From positions 1 to 64,000 of the forward strand of contig JALSII010000032.1 of the NCBI GenBank assembly GCA_026981645.1: a stretch of DNA of 64,000 nt. The letters are read 5' to 3'. The notes beneath the pieces are model-generated. The model worked only from the letters and a program-made list of their open reading frames with translations. It had not been told where the DNA came from and searched no databases. A program made the translations under genes and the position numbers. Each line of letters opens with the position of its first letter. Position 1 is the stretch's first letter. This document shows positions 34,129 to 44,845 of this stretch, piece by piece. The DNA is from Hyphomicrobiales bacterium (GTDB lineage Bacteria; Pseudomonadota; Alphaproteobacteria; Rhizobiales; Devosiaceae).

Positions 34129-34521
34129 TTAGACGCGCCGCCGTTTGCGCGGGCGACAACCGTTATGGGGAATTGAAGTCACGTCACGGATTGTAGTGAC
34201 GTTGAACCCGGCCGCCTGCAATGCACGCAGCGCCGACTCCCGGCCCGAGCCCGGACCACGCACCTCAACCTCAAGGGTTTTCATGCCATGCTCCTGAGCC
34301 TTGCGTGCCACATCCTCGCCAGCAACCTGAGCCGCGTACGGAGTAGACTTGCGTGAGCCCTTAAAACCCATGGTTCCGGCGGACGACCAGGCAATGGTAT
34401 TGCCCTGTGCATCCGTAATAGTGATCATGGTATTGTTAAAGGAGGCGTTTATATGGGCAACGCCGGTAATGATGTTCTTGCGCTCGCGGCGGCGAACGCG
34501 AGTGGTTTCGCTTTTAGCCAT
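34129..34521 (-). CDS. rpsK: 30S ribosomal protein S11
   Basis: 130 residues of normal S11 sequence: [46 protein letters not shown] (split across residues 20-66), [17 protein letters not shown] and the C-terminal [18 protein letters not shown]. It binds the platform of 16S rRNA. It lies between rpsM and rpoA. A 23-base near-palindrome (34581-34605) overlaps the preceding rpsM stop. Confidence 0.97.
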   Translation of the reverse strand: MAKSETTRVRRRERKNIITGVAHINASFNNTMITITDAQGNTIAWSSAGTMGFKGSRKSTPYAAQVAGEDVARKAQEHGMKTLEVEVRGPGSGRESALRALQAAGFNVTTIRDVTSIPHNGCRPRKRRRV

Positions 34522-34603
34522 TTAGTTCCTCAATTTCGATCTCATCACCGCCCCAACAAAATCGCCAGGCGGCTCCACCGAAGACCCCAAAATTTTGGAG
34601 GTC

Positions 34604-34972
34604 TTATTTCTTTTTGCCGGCAATCGGCTTGGCAGGACCTTTGCGGGTCCGTGCATTGGTATGAGTGCGCTGCCCGTGAACCGGCAACCCGCGCCGATGG
34701 CGCAAACCGCGGTAGTTACCCAGATCCATCAGCCGTTTGATGTTCATGGCCACACCGCGGCGCAGATCCCCTTCAACCACATGGTTCTGGTCAATGGATT
34801 CACGGATTTGAATAATCTCGGCATCGGTCAGTTCGTTGACACGACGATCGCCAGGTATTTTTACGCTGGAGCAGATATCTTCAGCGATTTTGGGTCCGAT
34901 CCCGTGAATATATTGAAGTGCAATAACCACACGTTTATTCGTCGGGATATTGACGCCAGCAATTCGAGCCAC
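34604..34972 (-). CDS. rpsM: 30S ribosomal protein S13 (GTG start)
   Basis: 122 residues. The conserved N-terminus is normally [10 protein letters not shown]; here the codon in that place is GTG (34970-34972), preceded at good spacing by AAGGAG, so translation starts at GTG rather than at the non-conserved upstream frame. [15 protein letters not shown] and [20 protein letters not shown] are typical S13. It contacts the 50S subunit and P-site tRNA. First gene after adk and a 195-base gap. Confidence 0.96.
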   Translation of the reverse strand: MARIAGVNIPTNKRVVIALQYIHGIGPKIAEDICSSVKIPGDRRVNELTDAEIIQIRESIDQNHVVEGDLRRGVAMNIKRLMDLGNYRGLRHRRGLPVHGQRTHTNARTRKGPAKPIAGKKK

Positions 34973-35167
34973 GCCGCTCTCCTTAATAAAAGGTCGGATT
35001 TTTAACGGTGGCAGCGCCACCAAACCCAATTCAACAACAAGGGACCGGCATACGACCCCCACTCATTTTGTGCAGGAACCGAATCCAGTCCACGATATTT
35101 TCGAGACTGGCGCGGTTCTAAGGATTTGCCCCGGTGAAGTCAACAGGCTTCACCCCGGTGCAATACT
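34973..35167 (-). other. adk-rpsM intergenic region with stem-loop
   Basis: The 195-base gap contains an inverted repeat GGTGAAG/CTTCACC (35133-35154, 8-base loop) shortly after the adk stop. No T-tract follows. A secondary promoter for rpsM-rpsK-rpoA-rplQ may lie here, but I cannot identify -35/-10 boxes with confidence. Confidence 0.4.
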
Positions 35168-35737
35168 CTATTTTTCAAGCACCTCTGCGATGCTCCGGGT
35201 CACCTCTTCTATCGAAGCCATCCCGTCAACGCTTTTCAGATTTCCCTGTTTTTTATAATAGGCAATCAGCGGTTCGGTCTGCTCGGCATATACCGCCAGC
35301 CGATTGCGCAGAACTTCCACATTGTCATCAGCTCTGGCCCCGCCTGTTTCTTCAGCACGCGCCTTGATGCGCTCGATAAGCGCATCAGCATCAACGTTCA
35401 GAACCAACACCCCGTCAAGGGTAATGCCCCTCTCTTGCATGATTTCATCAAGTGCCTCGGCCTGGGCAATCGTTCTTGGAAAGCCGTCAAGCACAAAACC
35501 TTTGGACGCATCTTCATCGTCCAGCCGTTCCGACACAATGCCGCAAACAACCTCATCAGGCACCAAGTCGCCCCGGGCCATAATGGCTTTTGCTTCCAGC
35601 CCCATGGGTGTCTGCGCCTCAATCGCTGCGCGCAGAATATCGCCGGTGGAAAGCTGGGGAATGCCATAGCGTTCAATCAGCATCTGGGCCTGTGTGCCCT
35701 TTCCCGCCCCCGGCGGTCCCATAATGATTAGCCTCAT
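35168..35737 (-). CDS. adk: Adenylate kinase (short LID form)
   Basis: 189 residues. P-loop GPPGAGKGTQ (7-16), the AMP-binding region STGDILRAAI, FVLDGFPRTIAQAEAL and the Arg-containing LID region. At this length the long zinc-type LID insert is absent, as in many Alphaproteobacteria. It interconverts ATP + AMP and 2 ADP. The ATG overlaps the secY stop by 4 bases. Confidence 0.96.
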   Translation of the reverse strand: MRLIIMGPPGAGKGTQAQMLIERYGIPQLSTGDILRAAIEAQTPMGLEAKAIMARGDLVPDEVVCGIVSERLDDEDASKGFVLDGFPRTIAQAEALDEIMQERGITLDGVLVLNVDADALIERIKARAEETGGARADDNVEVLRNRLAVYAEQTEPLIAYYKKQGNLKSVDGMASIEEVTRSIAEVLEK

Positions 35738-37074
35738 CGTCGCCTCTTGCCTCCCAGTCGCGATTTTTTCACCAGCCCGTCATATTGTTGAGCAATCAGG
35801 TGGCTCTGTATTTGCGCAATTGTATCAAGCGTTACCGTGACCATAATCAGAAGCGAGGTACCACCAAGGAAGGCTGAAACATTGAGCTGGGAAACCAGAA
35901 CCTCGGGAATGAGCGCAACAACCGTAAGATAGGTCGCCCCGATAACCGTAATCCGGCTGAGCACAAAATCAATGTGCTGGGCAGTGCGTTCTCCCGGCCT
36001 GATTCCTGGGATAAAGCCCCCGGAGCGCTTCAGATTGTCCGCAGTTTCGGTGGGGTTGAACACAATTGAGGTGTAAAAGAAGGCAAAGAACGCAATCAGC
36101 GAAGCATAGAAAGCCAGATAGAGCGGTTGTCCACGCCCCAGAAGGGCCGCCAGAATCTGCAGCCAGTTCGCTTCGGTCCCCGACTGGGCTGCAAAAGAGG
36201 TGAACGTTGCCGGCATAAGCAGGAGTGAGGAGGCAAAGATCACAGGGATAACACCGGCTGTGTTGAGTTTCAGCGGCAGGTGCGAAGTGTCGCCCTGGAA
36301 CATTTTATTGCCAACCTGGCGCTTGGGATACTGAATGAGCAAACGCCGCTGGGCCCGTTCGAAAAACACGATAATGGCAACCACCACGATCGCAAGAACC
36401 AGCAGGCCAATCACGCCAATGGTGGGCAGTGCGCCGGTACGGCTGAGTTCCAGCGTCTGGGCGATGGCTGAGGGTAAAGTGGCCACAATGCCCGCAAAAA
36501 TGATCAGCGATATTCCGTTGCCAACGCCCCGGGCGGTAATCTGCTCGCCCAGCCACATCAGAAACATGGTGCCGCCAACCAGCGTAATCACTGTTGAGAT
36601 GCGGAAAAACCAGCCAGGACTGGTCACAACCCCCTGACTTGCCTCCAGCCCGATGGCGATACCATAAGCTTGCACCGTGCAGAACACCACGGTCAGATAG
36701 CGGGTGTATTGGTTGATTTTCTGACGGCCGGACTCGCCCTCTTTTTTCAATGCCTCAAGCTTGGGAGAGGCAGAACTGAGAACCTGGATGACAATGGAGG
36801 CGGTAATATAGGGAATAAGGTTGAGGGCAAAAATTGCCATACGCTCAACCGCACCGCCCGAGAACATGTTGAGCATGCCTGTCAGGCCTTGCGAGGCCTG
36901 CTCGAAGGTGGCCGCATAGGCGTCCGGGTCAATACCGGGAACCGGAATATAGGTGCCCAGGCGGTAAATCAGCAGCGCCCCAAGGGTGAAGATGATACGC
37001 TTTTGCAGCTCCTTGGCTTTTGAAAAAGTCGAAAAGCTCAGGTTACGTGCGAGTTGCTCTGCTGCAGATGCCAT
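35734..37074 (-). CDS. secY: Protein translocase subunit SecY
   Basis: 446 residues with ten membrane helices, the channel of the Sec translocon. IPVPGIDPDA opens the first periplasmic part; GGTMFLMWLGEQITARGVGNGISLIIFAGIV (split about residues 170-200), the cytoplasmic loop FFERAQRRLLIQYPKRQVG and SGGFIPGIRPGERTAQHI are typical. Its partner SecE is encoded at the other end of the block. It lies between rplO and adk. Confidence 0.96.
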   Translation of the reverse strand: MASAAEQLARNLSFSTFSKAKELQKRIIFTLGALLIYRLGTYIPVPGIDPDAYAATFEQASQGLTGMLNMFSGGAVERMAIFALNLIPYITASIVIQVLSSASPKLEALKKEGESGRQKINQYTRYLTVVFCTVQAYGIAIGLEASQGVVTSPGWFFRISTVITLVGGTMFLMWLGEQITARGVGNGISLIIFAGIVATLPSAIAQTLELSRTGALPTIGVIGLLVLAIVVVAIIVFFERAQRRLLIQYPKRQVGNKMFQGDTSHLPLKLNTAGVIPVIFASSLLLMPATFTSFAAQSGTEANWLQILAALLGRGQPLYLAFYASLIAFFAFFYTSIVFNPTETADNLKRSGGFIPGIRPGERTAQHIDFVLSRITVIGATYLTVVALIPEVLVSQLNVSAFLGGTSLLIMVTVTLDTIAQIQSHLIAQQYDGLVKKSRLGGKRRR

Positions 37075-37105
37075 ATTTTTTCCTTCAGGGTCGCCGTTTC
37101 TCTAT

Positions 37106-37591
37106 TTAGGCGCCCTGCTCAGCTTTTTCTACGGGCGTGTCAATTTTTCCGCCCTTTGCTTCCACTGCCTTGCGGGCGCCTGCGGAGGCGTGGGCAACCC
37201 TGAAGGTCACCTTCGAAGCCTTGAACTCAGCATGGCCATTGACCAGGCGAACCCCGTCAAGAACGCGACGAATAACCCGTGCCTTGACCAGCGCTTCCCC
37301 ATCAATGATACCCTTGGCATCCAGACGGCCAGCGTCGATTGCATCCTGAATGCGATCGAGGCGAACGGCATTGAACTTTTTGGCAAACGGATTATTGAAC
37401 CCGCGCTTTGGCATCCGCATGTGCAAAGGCATCTGACCGCCTTCAAAACCCTTGATTGCGACGCCGGAGCGGGATTTCTGTCCCTTGACACCACGCCCGG
37501 CAGTTTTGCCAAGGCCCGAGCCAATGCCGCGCCCCACGCGAGTGCGCGCCTTGGTGGCTCCGGCATTGTCTTTGAGTTCGTTCAAACGCAT
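37106..37591 (-). CDS. rplO: 50S ribosomal protein L15
   Basis: 161 residues. The N-terminal half has the Gly/Lys/Arg-rich L15 pattern [27 protein letters not shown] (split: 18-44) and [19 protein letters not shown]. It is a late-assembling 23S rRNA-binding protein. Order rpmD-rplO-secY is canonical. Confidence 0.96.
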   Translation of the reverse strand: MRLNELKDNAGATKARTRVGRGIGSGLGKTAGRGVKGQKSRSGVAIKGFEGGQMPLHMRMPKRGFNNPFAKKFNAVRLDRIQDAIDAGRLDAKGIIDGEALVKARVIRRVLDGVRLVNGHAEFKASKVTFRVAHASAGARKAVEAKGGKIDTPVEKAEQGA

Positions 37592-37611
37592 TTTATCGTT
37601 CCCTTCGGGTT

Positions 37612-37800
37612 TCAGTTCGTCTCGACAACGCGTACGAGATGGGAAACCTTGTTAATCATGCCGCGAACCTGCGGGGTGTCTTTAAGAACCCGGCGGCGAT
37701 GCATTTTATTCAGGCCCAGACCGATCAGAGTAGCGCGCTGGCTTTTCTCACGGCGAATGGGGCTTCCGATTTGTTCAACGGTTACGGTTTTGTCAGCCAT
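37612..37800 (-). CDS. rpmD: 50S ribosomal protein L30
   Basis: 62 residues, the usual short L30: [32 protein letters not shown] followed by [15 protein letters not shown] (residues 4-35 and 45-59). It lies between rpsE and rplO. Confidence 0.95.
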   Translation of the reverse strand: MADKTVTVEQIGSPIRREKSQRATLIGLGLNKMHRRRVLKDTPQVRGMINKVSHLVRVVETN

Positions 37801-37823
37801 AGCTCTGAGGTCTCTGTTTCTGT

Positions 37824-38354
37824 TTAAGCGTCAACAGCGGATTCGCCGCGGCGTGCCTGCAGTTCGGAGACCTTGAGGCCCCGACGCGAGGCCACCGAGC
37901 GGGGGCTGTCCACGTTTTTAAGCGCGTCAAAAGTTGCCCGCACCATGTTGTAGGGGTTGGCTGAGCCTTGCGACTTGGCCACAATATCATTGATGCCAAG
38001 GGTCTCAAACACAGCGCGCATGGGACCACCGGCGATAATGCCGGTACCGGCAGGTGCTGCGCGCAGATAAACCTTTCCTGCACCATGGCGGCCCGAAATA
38101 TCGTGATGCAGGGTCCGCCCCTCGCGCAAAGGAACGCGGATCATCTGACGCTTGGCCGCTTCTGTGGCCTTGCGGATTGCCTCGGGCACTTCGCGTGCCT
38201 TGCCGTGGCCAAAGCCGACCCGGCCCTTCTGATCACCAACCACAACCAGTGCCGCAAAGGCGAACCGGCGTCCGCCCTTTACCACTTTGGCCACACGATT
38301 GATGTGAACCAGGCGATCCACAAATTCGCTATCGCGTTCCTGGACATTTCTCAT
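37824..38354 (-). CDS. rpsE: 30S ribosomal protein S5
   Basis: 176 residues. The N-terminal double-stranded RNA-binding-like domain contains [29 protein letters not shown] (split: 25-53), and the C-terminal part VGIKDI-like region is [25 protein letters not shown]5 affects translational fidelity. Normal position between rplR and rpmD. Confidence 0.96.
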   Translation of the reverse strand: MRNVQERDSEFVDRLVHINRVAKVVKGGRRFAFAALVVVGDQKGRVGFGHGKAREVPEAIRKATEAAKRQMIRVPLREGRTLHHDISGRHGAGKVYLRAAPAGTGIIAGGPMRAVFETLGINDIVAKSQGSANPYNMVRATFDALKNVDSPRSVASRRGLKVSELQARRGESAVDA

Positions 38355-38395
38355 TGCTTCAACCAGCTCTTGTTAATTCGTTTTTCATTCAAAAA

Positions 38396-38755
38396 TTAAA
38401 ACTGCAAACCGCCTTCACGGGCCGCGTCAGCCAGGGCTTTCACCCGGCCATGATAAAGATAACCGCCGCGGTCAAACACCACAGTTGTGATACCCGCCTT
38501 GGTTCCACGTTCAGCGATCAGCTTGCCAACTTCAGCAGCACCCTTCTGATCGGACCCCTTGATTTTTCCACGCAGGCTTTTGTCCAGAGAAGAAGCTGCG
38601 GCCAGGGTTGTGCCGGCTGCATCGTCGATAATCTGGGCATAGATATTCTTGCCTGACCGGAATACGGAAAGGCGCGGGCGCCCCCGTGCTGAACTCTTCA
38701 GAGCCCGGCGCACGCGCTGGGAGCGGCGGCGCAATCCTTGAATACGGTTTGCCAT
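38396..38755 (-). CDS. rplR: 50S ribosomal protein L18
   Basis: 119 residues with [30 protein letters not shown] (split: 26-55) and the C-terminal [24 protein letters not shown]. It binds 5S rRNA with L5. Canonical position between rplF and rpsE. Confidence 0.96.
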   Translation of the reverse strand: MANRIQGLRRRSQRVRRALKSSARGRPRLSVFRSGKNIYAQIIDDAAGTTLAAASSLDKSLRGKIKGSDQKGAAEVGKLIAERGTKAGITTVVFDRGGYLYHGRVKALADAAREGGLQF

Positions 38756-38769
38756 GATGGGCGCTTTCC

Positions 38770-39300
38770 TTACTTCTTCTTACCTTCTTTACGGAAGATA
38801 TATTCACCTTCATAGCGAACACCCTTGCCCTTGTAGGGTTCGGGCCTGCGGTATTCGCGAATATTTGCAGCAACCTGACCGACCACCTGCTTATCGCTCC
38901 CCGAAACGATGATTTCAGTCTGCTGTGGTACCTTGATGTCAACGCCCTGGGGGGGCTGATAAATCACATCATGACTAAAGCCAAGGGTCAGTTTAAGGTC
39001 CCTGCCCTGCATGGCGGCGCGATAGCCCACACCGCTGATAAGCAGCTTTTTTTCAAAACCCTCGCGCACACCGGTGACAATATTCTGCACCAGCGCCCGC
39101 GATGTGCCCCAGTTGGTCCGGGCCTGTTTGGTGTCATTGGCCGGAGAAAATACAAGCTCTGCATCTTTCTGCTCAACCTTGACGTAATCCAGAACCGTGA
39201 CACTCAGTTCGCCCTTGGGGCCTTTTGCGGTCACTTTTTGACCGTCAACAGACACCGTCACACCTTCAGTGGACACCGGTAATTTGCCAGTACGTGACAT
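38770..39300 (-). CDS. rplF: 50S ribosomal protein L6
   Basis: 176 residues, duplicated L6 fold. The N-terminus [32 protein letters not shown] (split: 1-32), the middle [23 protein letters not shown] and C-terminal [18 protein letters not shown] are conserved. It binds near the sarcin-ricin loop. Canonical position between rpsH and rplR. Confidence 0.97.
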   Translation of the reverse strand: MSRTGKLPVSTEGVTVSVDGQKVTAKGPKGELSVTVLDYVKVEQKDAELVFSPANDTKQARTNWGTSRALVQNIVTGVREGFEKKLLISGVGYRAAMQGRDLKLTLGFSHDVIYQPPQGVDIKVPQQTEIIVSGSDKQVVGQVAANIREYRRPEPYKGKGVRYEGEYIFRKEGKKK

Positions 39301-39357
39301 TTTTCTCTAAAACCTTCCCGGTTCAAATTCTCTTGCAAGTTCTCTGCGCCCGGTCCT

Positions 39358-39756
39358 CTAGAAGACCCGGCACAAAACCTCGCCACCAACATTGTTCGAA
39401 CGCGCCTCGTGGTCAGCCATAACCCCTTTGGGGGTTGACAGAATGGAAACACCCAGTCCATTGGCCACCTGCGGGATATTCTTGACCGAGGCATAAACCC
39501 GGCGACCGGGGCGCGATACACGCTGAATTTCCTGAATGACCGGGCTGGAATTGGAATATTTCAGCTCAATCTGGAATTCAGAGATACCATTCTCCAGTTT
39601 GCTCTCGCTATAGCCGCGGATATAGCCTTCACTCTTGAGCACATCAAGCACATTGCCGCGCAACTTGGACGCAGGCGTGCGTGTGGTCTCTTTGGAGCGC
39701 ATCTGTGCGTTGCGAATACGCGTGAGCATATCACCAAGGGGATCAATAAGTGTCAT
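39358..39756 (-). CDS. rpsH: 30S ribosomal protein S8
   Basis: 132 residues from the ATG at 39756 ([18 protein letters not shown]), with AAGGAG upstream; the longer frame is not conserved. C-terminal [26 protein letters not shown]-type ending (residues 107-132). S8 binds central 16S rRNA and in many bacteria represses the spc operon by binding its mRNA. Confidence 0.97.
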   Translation of the reverse strand: MTLIDPLGDMLTRIRNAQMRSKETTRTPASKLRGNVLDVLKSEGYIRGYSESKLENGISEFQIELKYSNSSPVIQEIQRVSRPGRRVYASVKNIPQVANGLGVSILSTPKGVMADHEARSNNVGGEVLCRVF

Positions 39757-39766
39757 ATCCTGCTCC

Positions 39767-40072
39767 TTACCAGCTCGACTTGACCATGCCGGGCACATGC
39801 CCGCCATTGCCCAGTTCACGCAGGGCGATACGGCTCATCTTCAATTTGCGGTAAACCCCGCGCGGACGGCCCGAAACTTCACAGCGATTGCGAATCCGAA
39901 CCGGAGACGCATTGCGCGGCAACTCATTCAGCTTCAGCTGGGCGTTAAATCGCTCTTCCAGCGTCACGGTCTTGTCAGAGACCATGGCTTTAAGCCTTGC
40001 CCGCCGCTCCGCATACTGTGCGGCTAGCTTGCGGCGTTTGTTGTTCTTTTCAATGGCGCTCTTTTTTGCCAT
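39767..40072 (-). CDS. rpsN: 30S ribosomal protein S14 (zinc-free form)
   Basis: 101 residues from the ATG at 40072 ([17 protein letters not shown]), preceded by GAGAGGAAA. The C-terminal [41 protein letters not shown] region is split over 60-101. Only one of the four zinc-ligand Cys positions is kept, so this is the long C-minus form. It lies between rplE and rpsH. Confidence 0.96.
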   Translation of the reverse strand: MAKKSAIEKNNKRRKLAAQYAERRARLKAMVSDKTVTLEERFNAQLKLNELPRNASPVRIRNRCEVSGRPRGVYRKLKMSRIALRELGNGGHVPGMVKSSW

Positions 40073-40106
40073 CAGATTTCCTCTCTTGCTTCTGCCCTGT
40101 TCGCCA

Positions 40107-40661
40107 CTATTGCGGAAACGGGAAGCTGAACGCTCTAAGCAATGCGATTGCCTCTTCGTCGGTCCTGGCTGTGGTACAAACGATAATGTCCATACCCCAG
40201 ATTTGGTCGACCTTGTCATAATCAATTTCGGGGAACACAATGTGCTCCTTGATGCCCATGGCAAAATTGCCGTTTCCGTCAAAGCTCTTGGGGTTCAGCC
40301 CGCGAAAGTCCCGGACTCGGGGCAATGCGATATTGATGAGCCTGTCAACGAATTCATACATACGGGCCTTGCGCAAGGTAACCTTGCACCCAAGAGGCAT
40401 GTCTTCGCGCACCTTGAACCCGGCGATGGATTTGCCGGCATAAGTTGTCTGCGCTTGCTGCCCGGCAATCAGAGTCATGTCGGCAACCGCCGCCTTGACC
40501 TTCTTGGTGTCATTTACAGCTTCGCCAACGCCCATATTGAGCACGATTTTGTCGAGTCGGGGCACTTCCATGGGGTTTTTATACCCGAATTTCTCTGTCA
40601 ATCCGGCGCGCACGACCTCCTCATAATGGGTGCGCAGGCGCGGAACGGGTACCTCAGCCAT
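40107..40661 (-). CDS. rplE: 50S ribosomal protein L5
   Basis: 184 residues: [22 protein letters not shown] near the N-terminus, then [32 protein letters not shown] (split: 68-99), and [15 protein letters not shown]. It binds 5S rRNA. Its start overlaps the rplX end by 8 bases. Confidence 0.97.
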   Translation of the reverse strand: MAEVPVPRLRTHYEEVVRAGLTEKFGYKNPMEVPRLDKIVLNMGVGEAVNDTKKVKAAVADMTLIAGQQAQTTYAGKSIAGFKVREDMPLGCKVTLRKARMYEFVDRLINIALPRVRDFRGLNPKSFDGNGNFAMGIKEHIVFPEIDYDKVDQIWGMDIIVCTTARTDEEAIALLRAFSFPFPQ

Positions 40662-40968
40662 TGATCACTTCTCCGGAACGCTTGGCGACGCGCAACTTTG
40701 CGCCATCCTTGATTTGAAAGCCGACACGGGTCGGTTTGTTGTCCTTGGGGTCGGCATAGGCAAGGTTGGACAGGTGAATTGGGGCTTCCTTGGAATAGAT
40801 GCCCGCCTCCTGGCTTGCCGACTGTTTGGTGTGGCGGCGCACGATATTGATGCCCTGCACCAAAGCGCGGTTTTTCTCAGGAAGAATTTGCAGGATATCT
40901 CCTGTCTTGCCCTTGTCTTTGCCGGTCAGAACAACAACCTTGTCGCCCTTTTTGAGTTTAGCAGCCAT
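40654..40968 (-). CDS. rplX: 50S ribosomal protein L24
   Basis: 104 residues with an N-terminal KOW motif ([23 protein letters not shown], split: 4-26) and [31 protein letters not shown]. It is an assembly initiator protein for the 50S subunit. It follows rplN by no more than a base. Confidence 0.97.
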   Translation of the reverse strand: MAAKLKKGDKVVVLTGKDKGKTGDILQILPEKNRALVQGINIVRRHTKQSASQEAGIYSKEAPIHLSNLAYADPKDNKPTRVGFQIKDGAKLRVAKRSGEVING

Positions 40969-41337
40969 TTAGAGCACCTCCGGTGCCAGAGAAATAATCT
41001 TCAGGTGGTTTTTGGCGCGCAGTTCACGGGGAACCGGGCCAAAAATACGGGTGCCGATGGGCTCATTATTGTTGTTCACCAGAACCGCAGCACTGCGATC
41101 AAAACGAATAACTGTGCCATCGGGGCGCCGGATGTTGGCCGCAGTGCGCACAACAACCGCCTTGGCGACCTCACCTTTTTTGACCTTGCCGCGCGGAATG
41201 GCATCCTTGATGGAAACCACAATGGTATCGCCCACATGTGCGTATTTGCGTTTTGAGCCGCCCAGCACCTTGATGCACATGACCCGCTTGGCGCCGGAAT
41301 TGTCAGCAATATCCAAATTTGATTGCATCTGAATCAT
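40969..41337 (-). CDS. rplN: 50S ribosomal protein L14
   Basis: 122 residues, [33 protein letters not shown] opening (split: 1-33) and [26 protein letters not shown] ending, both highly conserved. L14 contacts the 30S subunit. It begins the spc part of the chain, 66 bases after rpsQ. Confidence 0.97.
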   Translation of the reverse strand: MIQMQSNLDIADNSGAKRVMCIKVLGGSKRKYAHVGDTIVVSIKDAIPRGKVKKGEVAKAVVVRTAANIRRPDGTVIRFDRSAAVLVNNNNEPIGTRIFGPVPRELRAKNHLKIISLAPEVL

Positions 41338-41403
41338 AGTATCGATGCCTTCTTGTTATCGGGCCGCGAACAATGCACGCTGCCGTTTAGCCTCAAAAAT
41401 TCA

Positions 41404-41637
41404 CTAAACCGATTTTACAACCGACCAGCGTTTGTTCTTTGAAATCGGCGCACATTCCTCAATAGCCACCTTGTCCCCGATCTTGACCGCATTAGTCTCG
41501 TCGTGGGCCTGGTATTTTTTGGAACGGCGCACCGTTTTTTTGTACAAGGGGTGGGGGAAGCGTCTTTCGACACGCACCACAACCGTTTTGTCATTTACGT
41601 CAGAGACGACAGTCCCCTGAAGAATTCGTTTTGGCAT
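41404..41637 (-). CDS. rpsQ: 30S ribosomal protein S17
   Basis: 77 residues from the ATG at 41637 ([21 protein letters not shown]). [21 protein letters not shown] and [18 protein letters not shown] are conserved. An OB-fold primary 16S rRNA binder. Ends the S10-type gene group after rpmC. Confidence 0.96.
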   Translation of the reverse strand: MPKRILQGTVVSDVNDKTVVVRVERRFPHPLYKKTVRRSKKYQAHDETNAVKIGDKVAIEECAPISKNKRWSVVKSV

Positions 41638-41647
41638 AAGCTTGCCC

Positions 41648-41845
41648 TTAACTTGTAGCTGTGCGTTTTTCGCGCAGAACAGTTTTAACCTGCGCGACTT
41701 CGCGGCGAACCTGACGCACACGCGCCGTTGATTCCAATTGTTGGGTGGCCCGTTGAAAACGCAGGTTGAACTGCTCTTTCTTCAAGGCCTCAAGCTGGTC
41801 CTTCAGCTCATCGACCGTTTTGGCCCTTACATCTGCAATATCCAT
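41648..41845 (-). CDS. rpmC: 50S ribosomal protein L29
   Basis: 65 residues, two-helix protein: [36 protein letters not shown] (split: 4-39) and [16 protein letters not shown]. It lies near the tunnel exit, a docking site for SRP and trigger factor. Between rplP and rpsQ. Confidence 0.96.
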   Translation of the reverse strand: MDIADVRAKTVDELKDQLEALKKEQFNLRFQRATQQLESTARVRQVRREVAQVKTVLREKRTATS

Positions 41846-41859
41846 CTCTCAACGCTTTC

Positions 41860-42273
41860 CTAGTCTGCAATGCGCGAAACAAAGCGCGTCTTGATCGGCA
41901 GTTTCATGGCCGCAAGCCGCAAGGCTTCGCGCGCAACTTCTTCACTCACACCATCAAGCTCAAACATGATCCGGCCAGGCTTGACCCGGGCAGCCCAGTA
42001 TTCAGGCGCGCCCTTGCCCTTGCCCATGCGCACTTCGGTGGGCTTGGCAGTAACGGGAAGATCAGGAAAAATCCGAATCCACACCCGGCCTGCACGTTTC
42101 ATGTGACGGGTCATCGCACGACGCGCCGCTTCAATCTGACGGGCAGTGATGCGTTCAGGCTCCTGAGCCTTGAGGCCATACTGGCCAAAAGTCAGCGCAG
42201 TGCCACCCTTGGCAGCGCCATGGATACGGCCCTTATGAGCTTTGCGGAATTTGGTACGTTTTGGTTGCAGCAT
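41860..42273 (-). CDS. rplP: 50S ribosomal protein L16
   Basis: 137 residues: [19 protein letters not shown] start, [34 protein letters not shown] (split: 29-62) and [21 protein letters not shown]. It positions tRNA in the A site. The Arg81 region hydroxylated by RoxA in E. coli corresponds to [10 protein letters not shown]. Confidence 0.97.
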   Translation of the reverse strand: MLQPKRTKFRKAHKGRIHGAAKGGTALTFGQYGLKAQEPERITARQIEAARRAMTRHMKRAGRVWIRIFPDLPVTAKPTEVRMGKGKGAPEYWAARVKPGRIMFELDGVSEEVAREALRLAAMKLPIKTRFVSRIAD

Positions 42274-42285
42274 TGCCCTTGTCCT

Positions 42286-43020
42286 CTATTTCGCGCCACC
42301 CGGTGCGGGGCGATTACTGCCCCCCCGGCCCTGTCCGCTACCGCCAGGTTTTCCACCCTCGGTTGCCCGACGCTCGTGGGCAGTCGGATCATGCTCCATG
42401 ACTTCGCCCTTGAAAATCCAGACCTTGATGCCAATAACACCATAGGTGGTTGATGCCTCGGCAACCCCGTAATCTATGTCTGCGCGAAGCGTATGCAGCG
42501 GCACCCGACCCTCGCGATACCATTCGGTACGTGCAATATCAGCGCCCCCCAGACGACCCGCCACATTGGCGCGAATACCAAGAGCACCCATGCGCATGGC
42601 AGTTTGTACGCCACGCTTGGTTGCCCGGCGAAACGCCACCCGGCGTTCGAGCTGCTGGGCGATGCCTTGCGCTACCAGGGTTGCGTCGGTTTCGGGTTTG
42701 CGCACCTCAACAATGTTGATGTGCACCTCTGAATCGGTGAACTTGCGCACCTTGGAGCGCAGTTTTTCGATGTCAGCGCCCTTTTTGCCGATAACAATGC
42801 CCGGCCGCGCCGTATGAATGGATACCCGGCACTTGCGGTGCGGACGCTCGATAACAATTTTGGAAACCGCTGCCTGTTTCAGCTCTTTGGTGAGCATATT
42901 GCGGATTTTGATGTCTTCCTGAAGAAGGTCACCATATTCACCCTTGTTCGCATACCAGCGTGAATCCCAGGTGCGGTTGATGCCCAGACGCATACCGATC
43001 GGATTGACTTTTTGACCCAT
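42286..43020 (-). CDS. rpsC: 30S ribosomal protein S3
   Basis: 244 residues. [24 protein letters not shown] start, KH domain with [17 protein letters not shown], and a C-terminal domain with [11 protein letters not shown]-like [15 protein letters not shown]. The last 30 residues are Gly/Pro/Arg-rich, a common alphaproteobacterial tail. Its ATG shares one base with the rplV stop. Confidence 0.97.
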   Translation of the reverse strand: MGQKVNPIGMRLGINRTWDSRWYANKGEYGDLLQEDIKIRNMLTKELKQAAVSKIVIERPHRKCRVSIHTARPGIVIGKKGADIEKLRSKVRKFTDSEVHINIVEVRKPETDATLVAQGIAQQLERRVAFRRATKRGVQTAMRMGALGIRANVAGRLGGADIARTEWYREGRVPLHTLRADIDYGVAEASTTYGVIGIKVWIFKGEVMEHDPTAHERRATEGGKPGGSGQGRGGSNRPAPGGAK

Positions 43021-43400
43021 TATGCGGCCTCCTCAGCTTCACGAACGATTATGGTCAGGTTCGAAAACGGCTTCAAAATCTGTGCACCGCGACCTCGCGC
43101 CCGGGGCTTAAAACGCTTCATAACCAAAGACTTGCCCACATAGGCTTCGGCAACGACCAAAGCGTCGGTGTCCAGATTGTGGTTGTTCTCGGCGTTGGCA
43201 ATGGCGCTTTCCAGCGTCTTTTTGACGGCAATTGCAATGCGCTTGGGCGAAAAGGACAGGTCGGCCAGTGCGGCTTCGACCTTCTTTCCCCGAATGGACT
43301 GGGCCACAAGGTTGAGCTTTTGTGGGCTGGTGCGCACCCGGCGCAAAACCGCGCGGGCCTCGTTGTCCTTAAGGGAGCGCCCTCTTTTTTGCTTACCCAT
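43020..43400 (-). CDS. rplV: 50S ribosomal protein L22
   Basis: 126 residues: [39 protein letters not shown] (split: 16-54) and the tunnel-loop region [29 protein letters not shown] (split). Its beta-hairpin lines the exit tunnel; no macrolide-resistance change is obvious. Between rpsS and rpsC. Confidence 0.97.
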   Translation of the reverse strand: MGKQKRGRSLKDNEARAVLRRVRTSPQKLNLVAQSIRGKKVEAALADLSFSPKRIAIAVKKTLESAIANAENNHNLDTDALVVAEAYVGKSLVMKRFKPRARGRGAQILKPFSNLTIIVREAEEAA

Positions 43401-43403
43401 GAT

Positions 43404-43682
43404 CTAGCCCCTTCTCGCGCGCTTGTCGGCGCCGTGGCCATAATAGGTCCGGGTTGGCGAAAACTCGCCGAACTTGTGACCGATCATGTCCTCGGAAATC
43501 AGAACCGGGATATGCTTTTTGCCGTTGTAGACCCCAAATGTCAGGCCAACAAACTGGGGCAGGATCGTCGAGCGCCGGCTCCAGGTTTTGATGACTTCAC
43601 TGCGGCCGCCTTCGCGGACCTTTTCAGCTTTCTTGAGCAGATACCCGTCGACATACGGGCCTTTCCATACGGAACGAGACAT
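43404..43682 (-). CDS. rpsS: 30S ribosomal protein S19
   Basis: 92 residues: [21 protein letters not shown] start, [45 protein letters not shown] (split: 35-79). It binds 16S rRNA in the head next to S13. Gap of 3 bases to rplB and 3 to rplV. Confidence 0.97.
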   Translation of the reverse strand: MSRSVWKGPYVDGYLLKKAEKVREGGRSEVIKTWSRRSTILPQFVGLTFGVYNGKKHIPVLISEDMIGHKFGEFSPTRTYYGHGADKRARRG

Positions 43683-43685
43683 CTC

Positions 43686-44525
43686 TTAACGACCCTTCCT
43701 GGCGTGCCGTGAGCGGACAATAAACTTGTCCGTTGATTTGTTGGTGCGGGTTTTCTTGCCCTTGGTCGGCACACCCCAGGGTGTAACCGGATGGCGGCCA
43801 CCCGAGGTGCGGCCTTCGCCGCCGCCGTGGGGGTGATCCACCGGATTCATGGCCACACCGCGAACCGAGGGGCGTTTGCCCAGCCAGCGTTTACGACCCG
43901 CTTTTCCAAGGTTGGTATTTGAGTGGTCCGGGTTGGAAACTGCACCAACCGTTGCAAGGCAGGAGCCGTGCACGATGCGCTGTTCACCCGAGTTGAACCG
44001 CAAAATCGCCCAGCCCTGATCGCGGCCCACATACTGCGCATAAGCGCCGGCGGAGCGTGCAACCTGCCCGCCTTTGCGCGGCTTGAGTTCAATATTGTGG
44101 ACAATGGTGCCAACCGGCATTTTTTCAAGCGGCATGGCGTTGCCCGGCTTGATGTCCACCGAATTCATAGAGGACATAACCTTGTCACCTGCACTCAGAC
44201 GCTGGGGAGCAATGATATAGGCCTGCTCGCCATCCGAATAGGTGATCAACGCAATAAAGGCCGTACGATTGGGGTCATATTCAAGGCGTTCAACCGTGGC
44301 TTCAACATCAAAACGTGTGCGCTTGAAGTCAATCAGGCGATAGGTCTGCTTGTGCCCGCCACCGCGACGGCGCATGGTGATGCGCCCGCGATTGTTGCGC
44401 CCGCCTTTGGAGCTGAGCCCTTCTGTCAGTTTCTTGACCGGAGAGCCTTTCCACAATTCCGATCGGTCAATGCCGATCAGTGCGCGCCGACCGGCGGACG
44501 TGGCGTTATATGTTTTTAATGCCAT
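43686..44525 (-). CDS. rplB: 50S ribosomal protein L2
   Basis: 279 residues. [28 protein letters not shown] (split: 41-68) and the strongly conserved peptidyl-transferase-proximal [29 protein letters not shown] (split: 223-251), including the His229-equivalent, are intact. It is needed for subunit joining and peptide bond formation. Confidence 0.97.
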   Translation of the reverse strand: MALKTYNATSAGRRALIGIDRSELWKGSPVKKLTEGLSSKGGRNNRGRITMRRRGGGHKQTYRLIDFKRTRFDVEATVERLEYDPNRTAFIALITYSDGEQAYIIAPQRLSAGDKVMSSMNSVDIKPGNAMPLEKMPVGTIVHNIELKPRKGGQVARSAGAYAQYVGRDQGWAILRFNSGEQRIVHGSCLATVGAVSNPDHSNTNLGKAGRKRWLGKRPSVRGVAMNPVDHPHGGGEGRTSGGRHPVTPWGVPTKGKKTRTNKSTDKFIVRSRHARKGR

Positions 44526-44551
44526 AATCTAATCCTTACCGTTTTCGCGCT

Positions 44552-44845
44552 TCAAAGACCCGACGCAATGTCGATGGTTTGCCCATCAACCAGCGTCACA
44601 ATGGCCTTCTTGACATCCTTGCGTTTGCCGATCTGGCCGCGAAAGCGTTTGGTCTTGCCCTTGCGGACGTTTACGTTGACAGCCTTGACCTTGACCGAAA
44701 ACAGCTGTTCAACGGCCGCCTTGATCTCGGGCTTGCTTGCGTCAATGGCCACATCAAACACAACCTGATTGTGCTCGGAAGCCATGGTTGATTTTTCAGT
44801 AACCACCGGAGCGACGATCACGTCATAGTTGGAAATCTTGCTCAT
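44552..44845 (-). CDS. rplW: 50S ribosomal protein L23
   Basis: 97 residues: [36 protein letters not shown] (split: 7-42), [13 protein letters not shown]. It is the trigger-factor and SRP dock at the tunnel exit. Its ATG overlaps the rplD stop by 4 bases. Confidence 0.96.
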   Translation of the reverse strand: MSKISNYDVIVAPVVTEKSTMASEHNQVVFDVAIDASKPEIKAAVEQLFSVKVKAVNVNVRKGKTKRFRGQIGKRKDVKKAIVTLVDGQTIDIASGL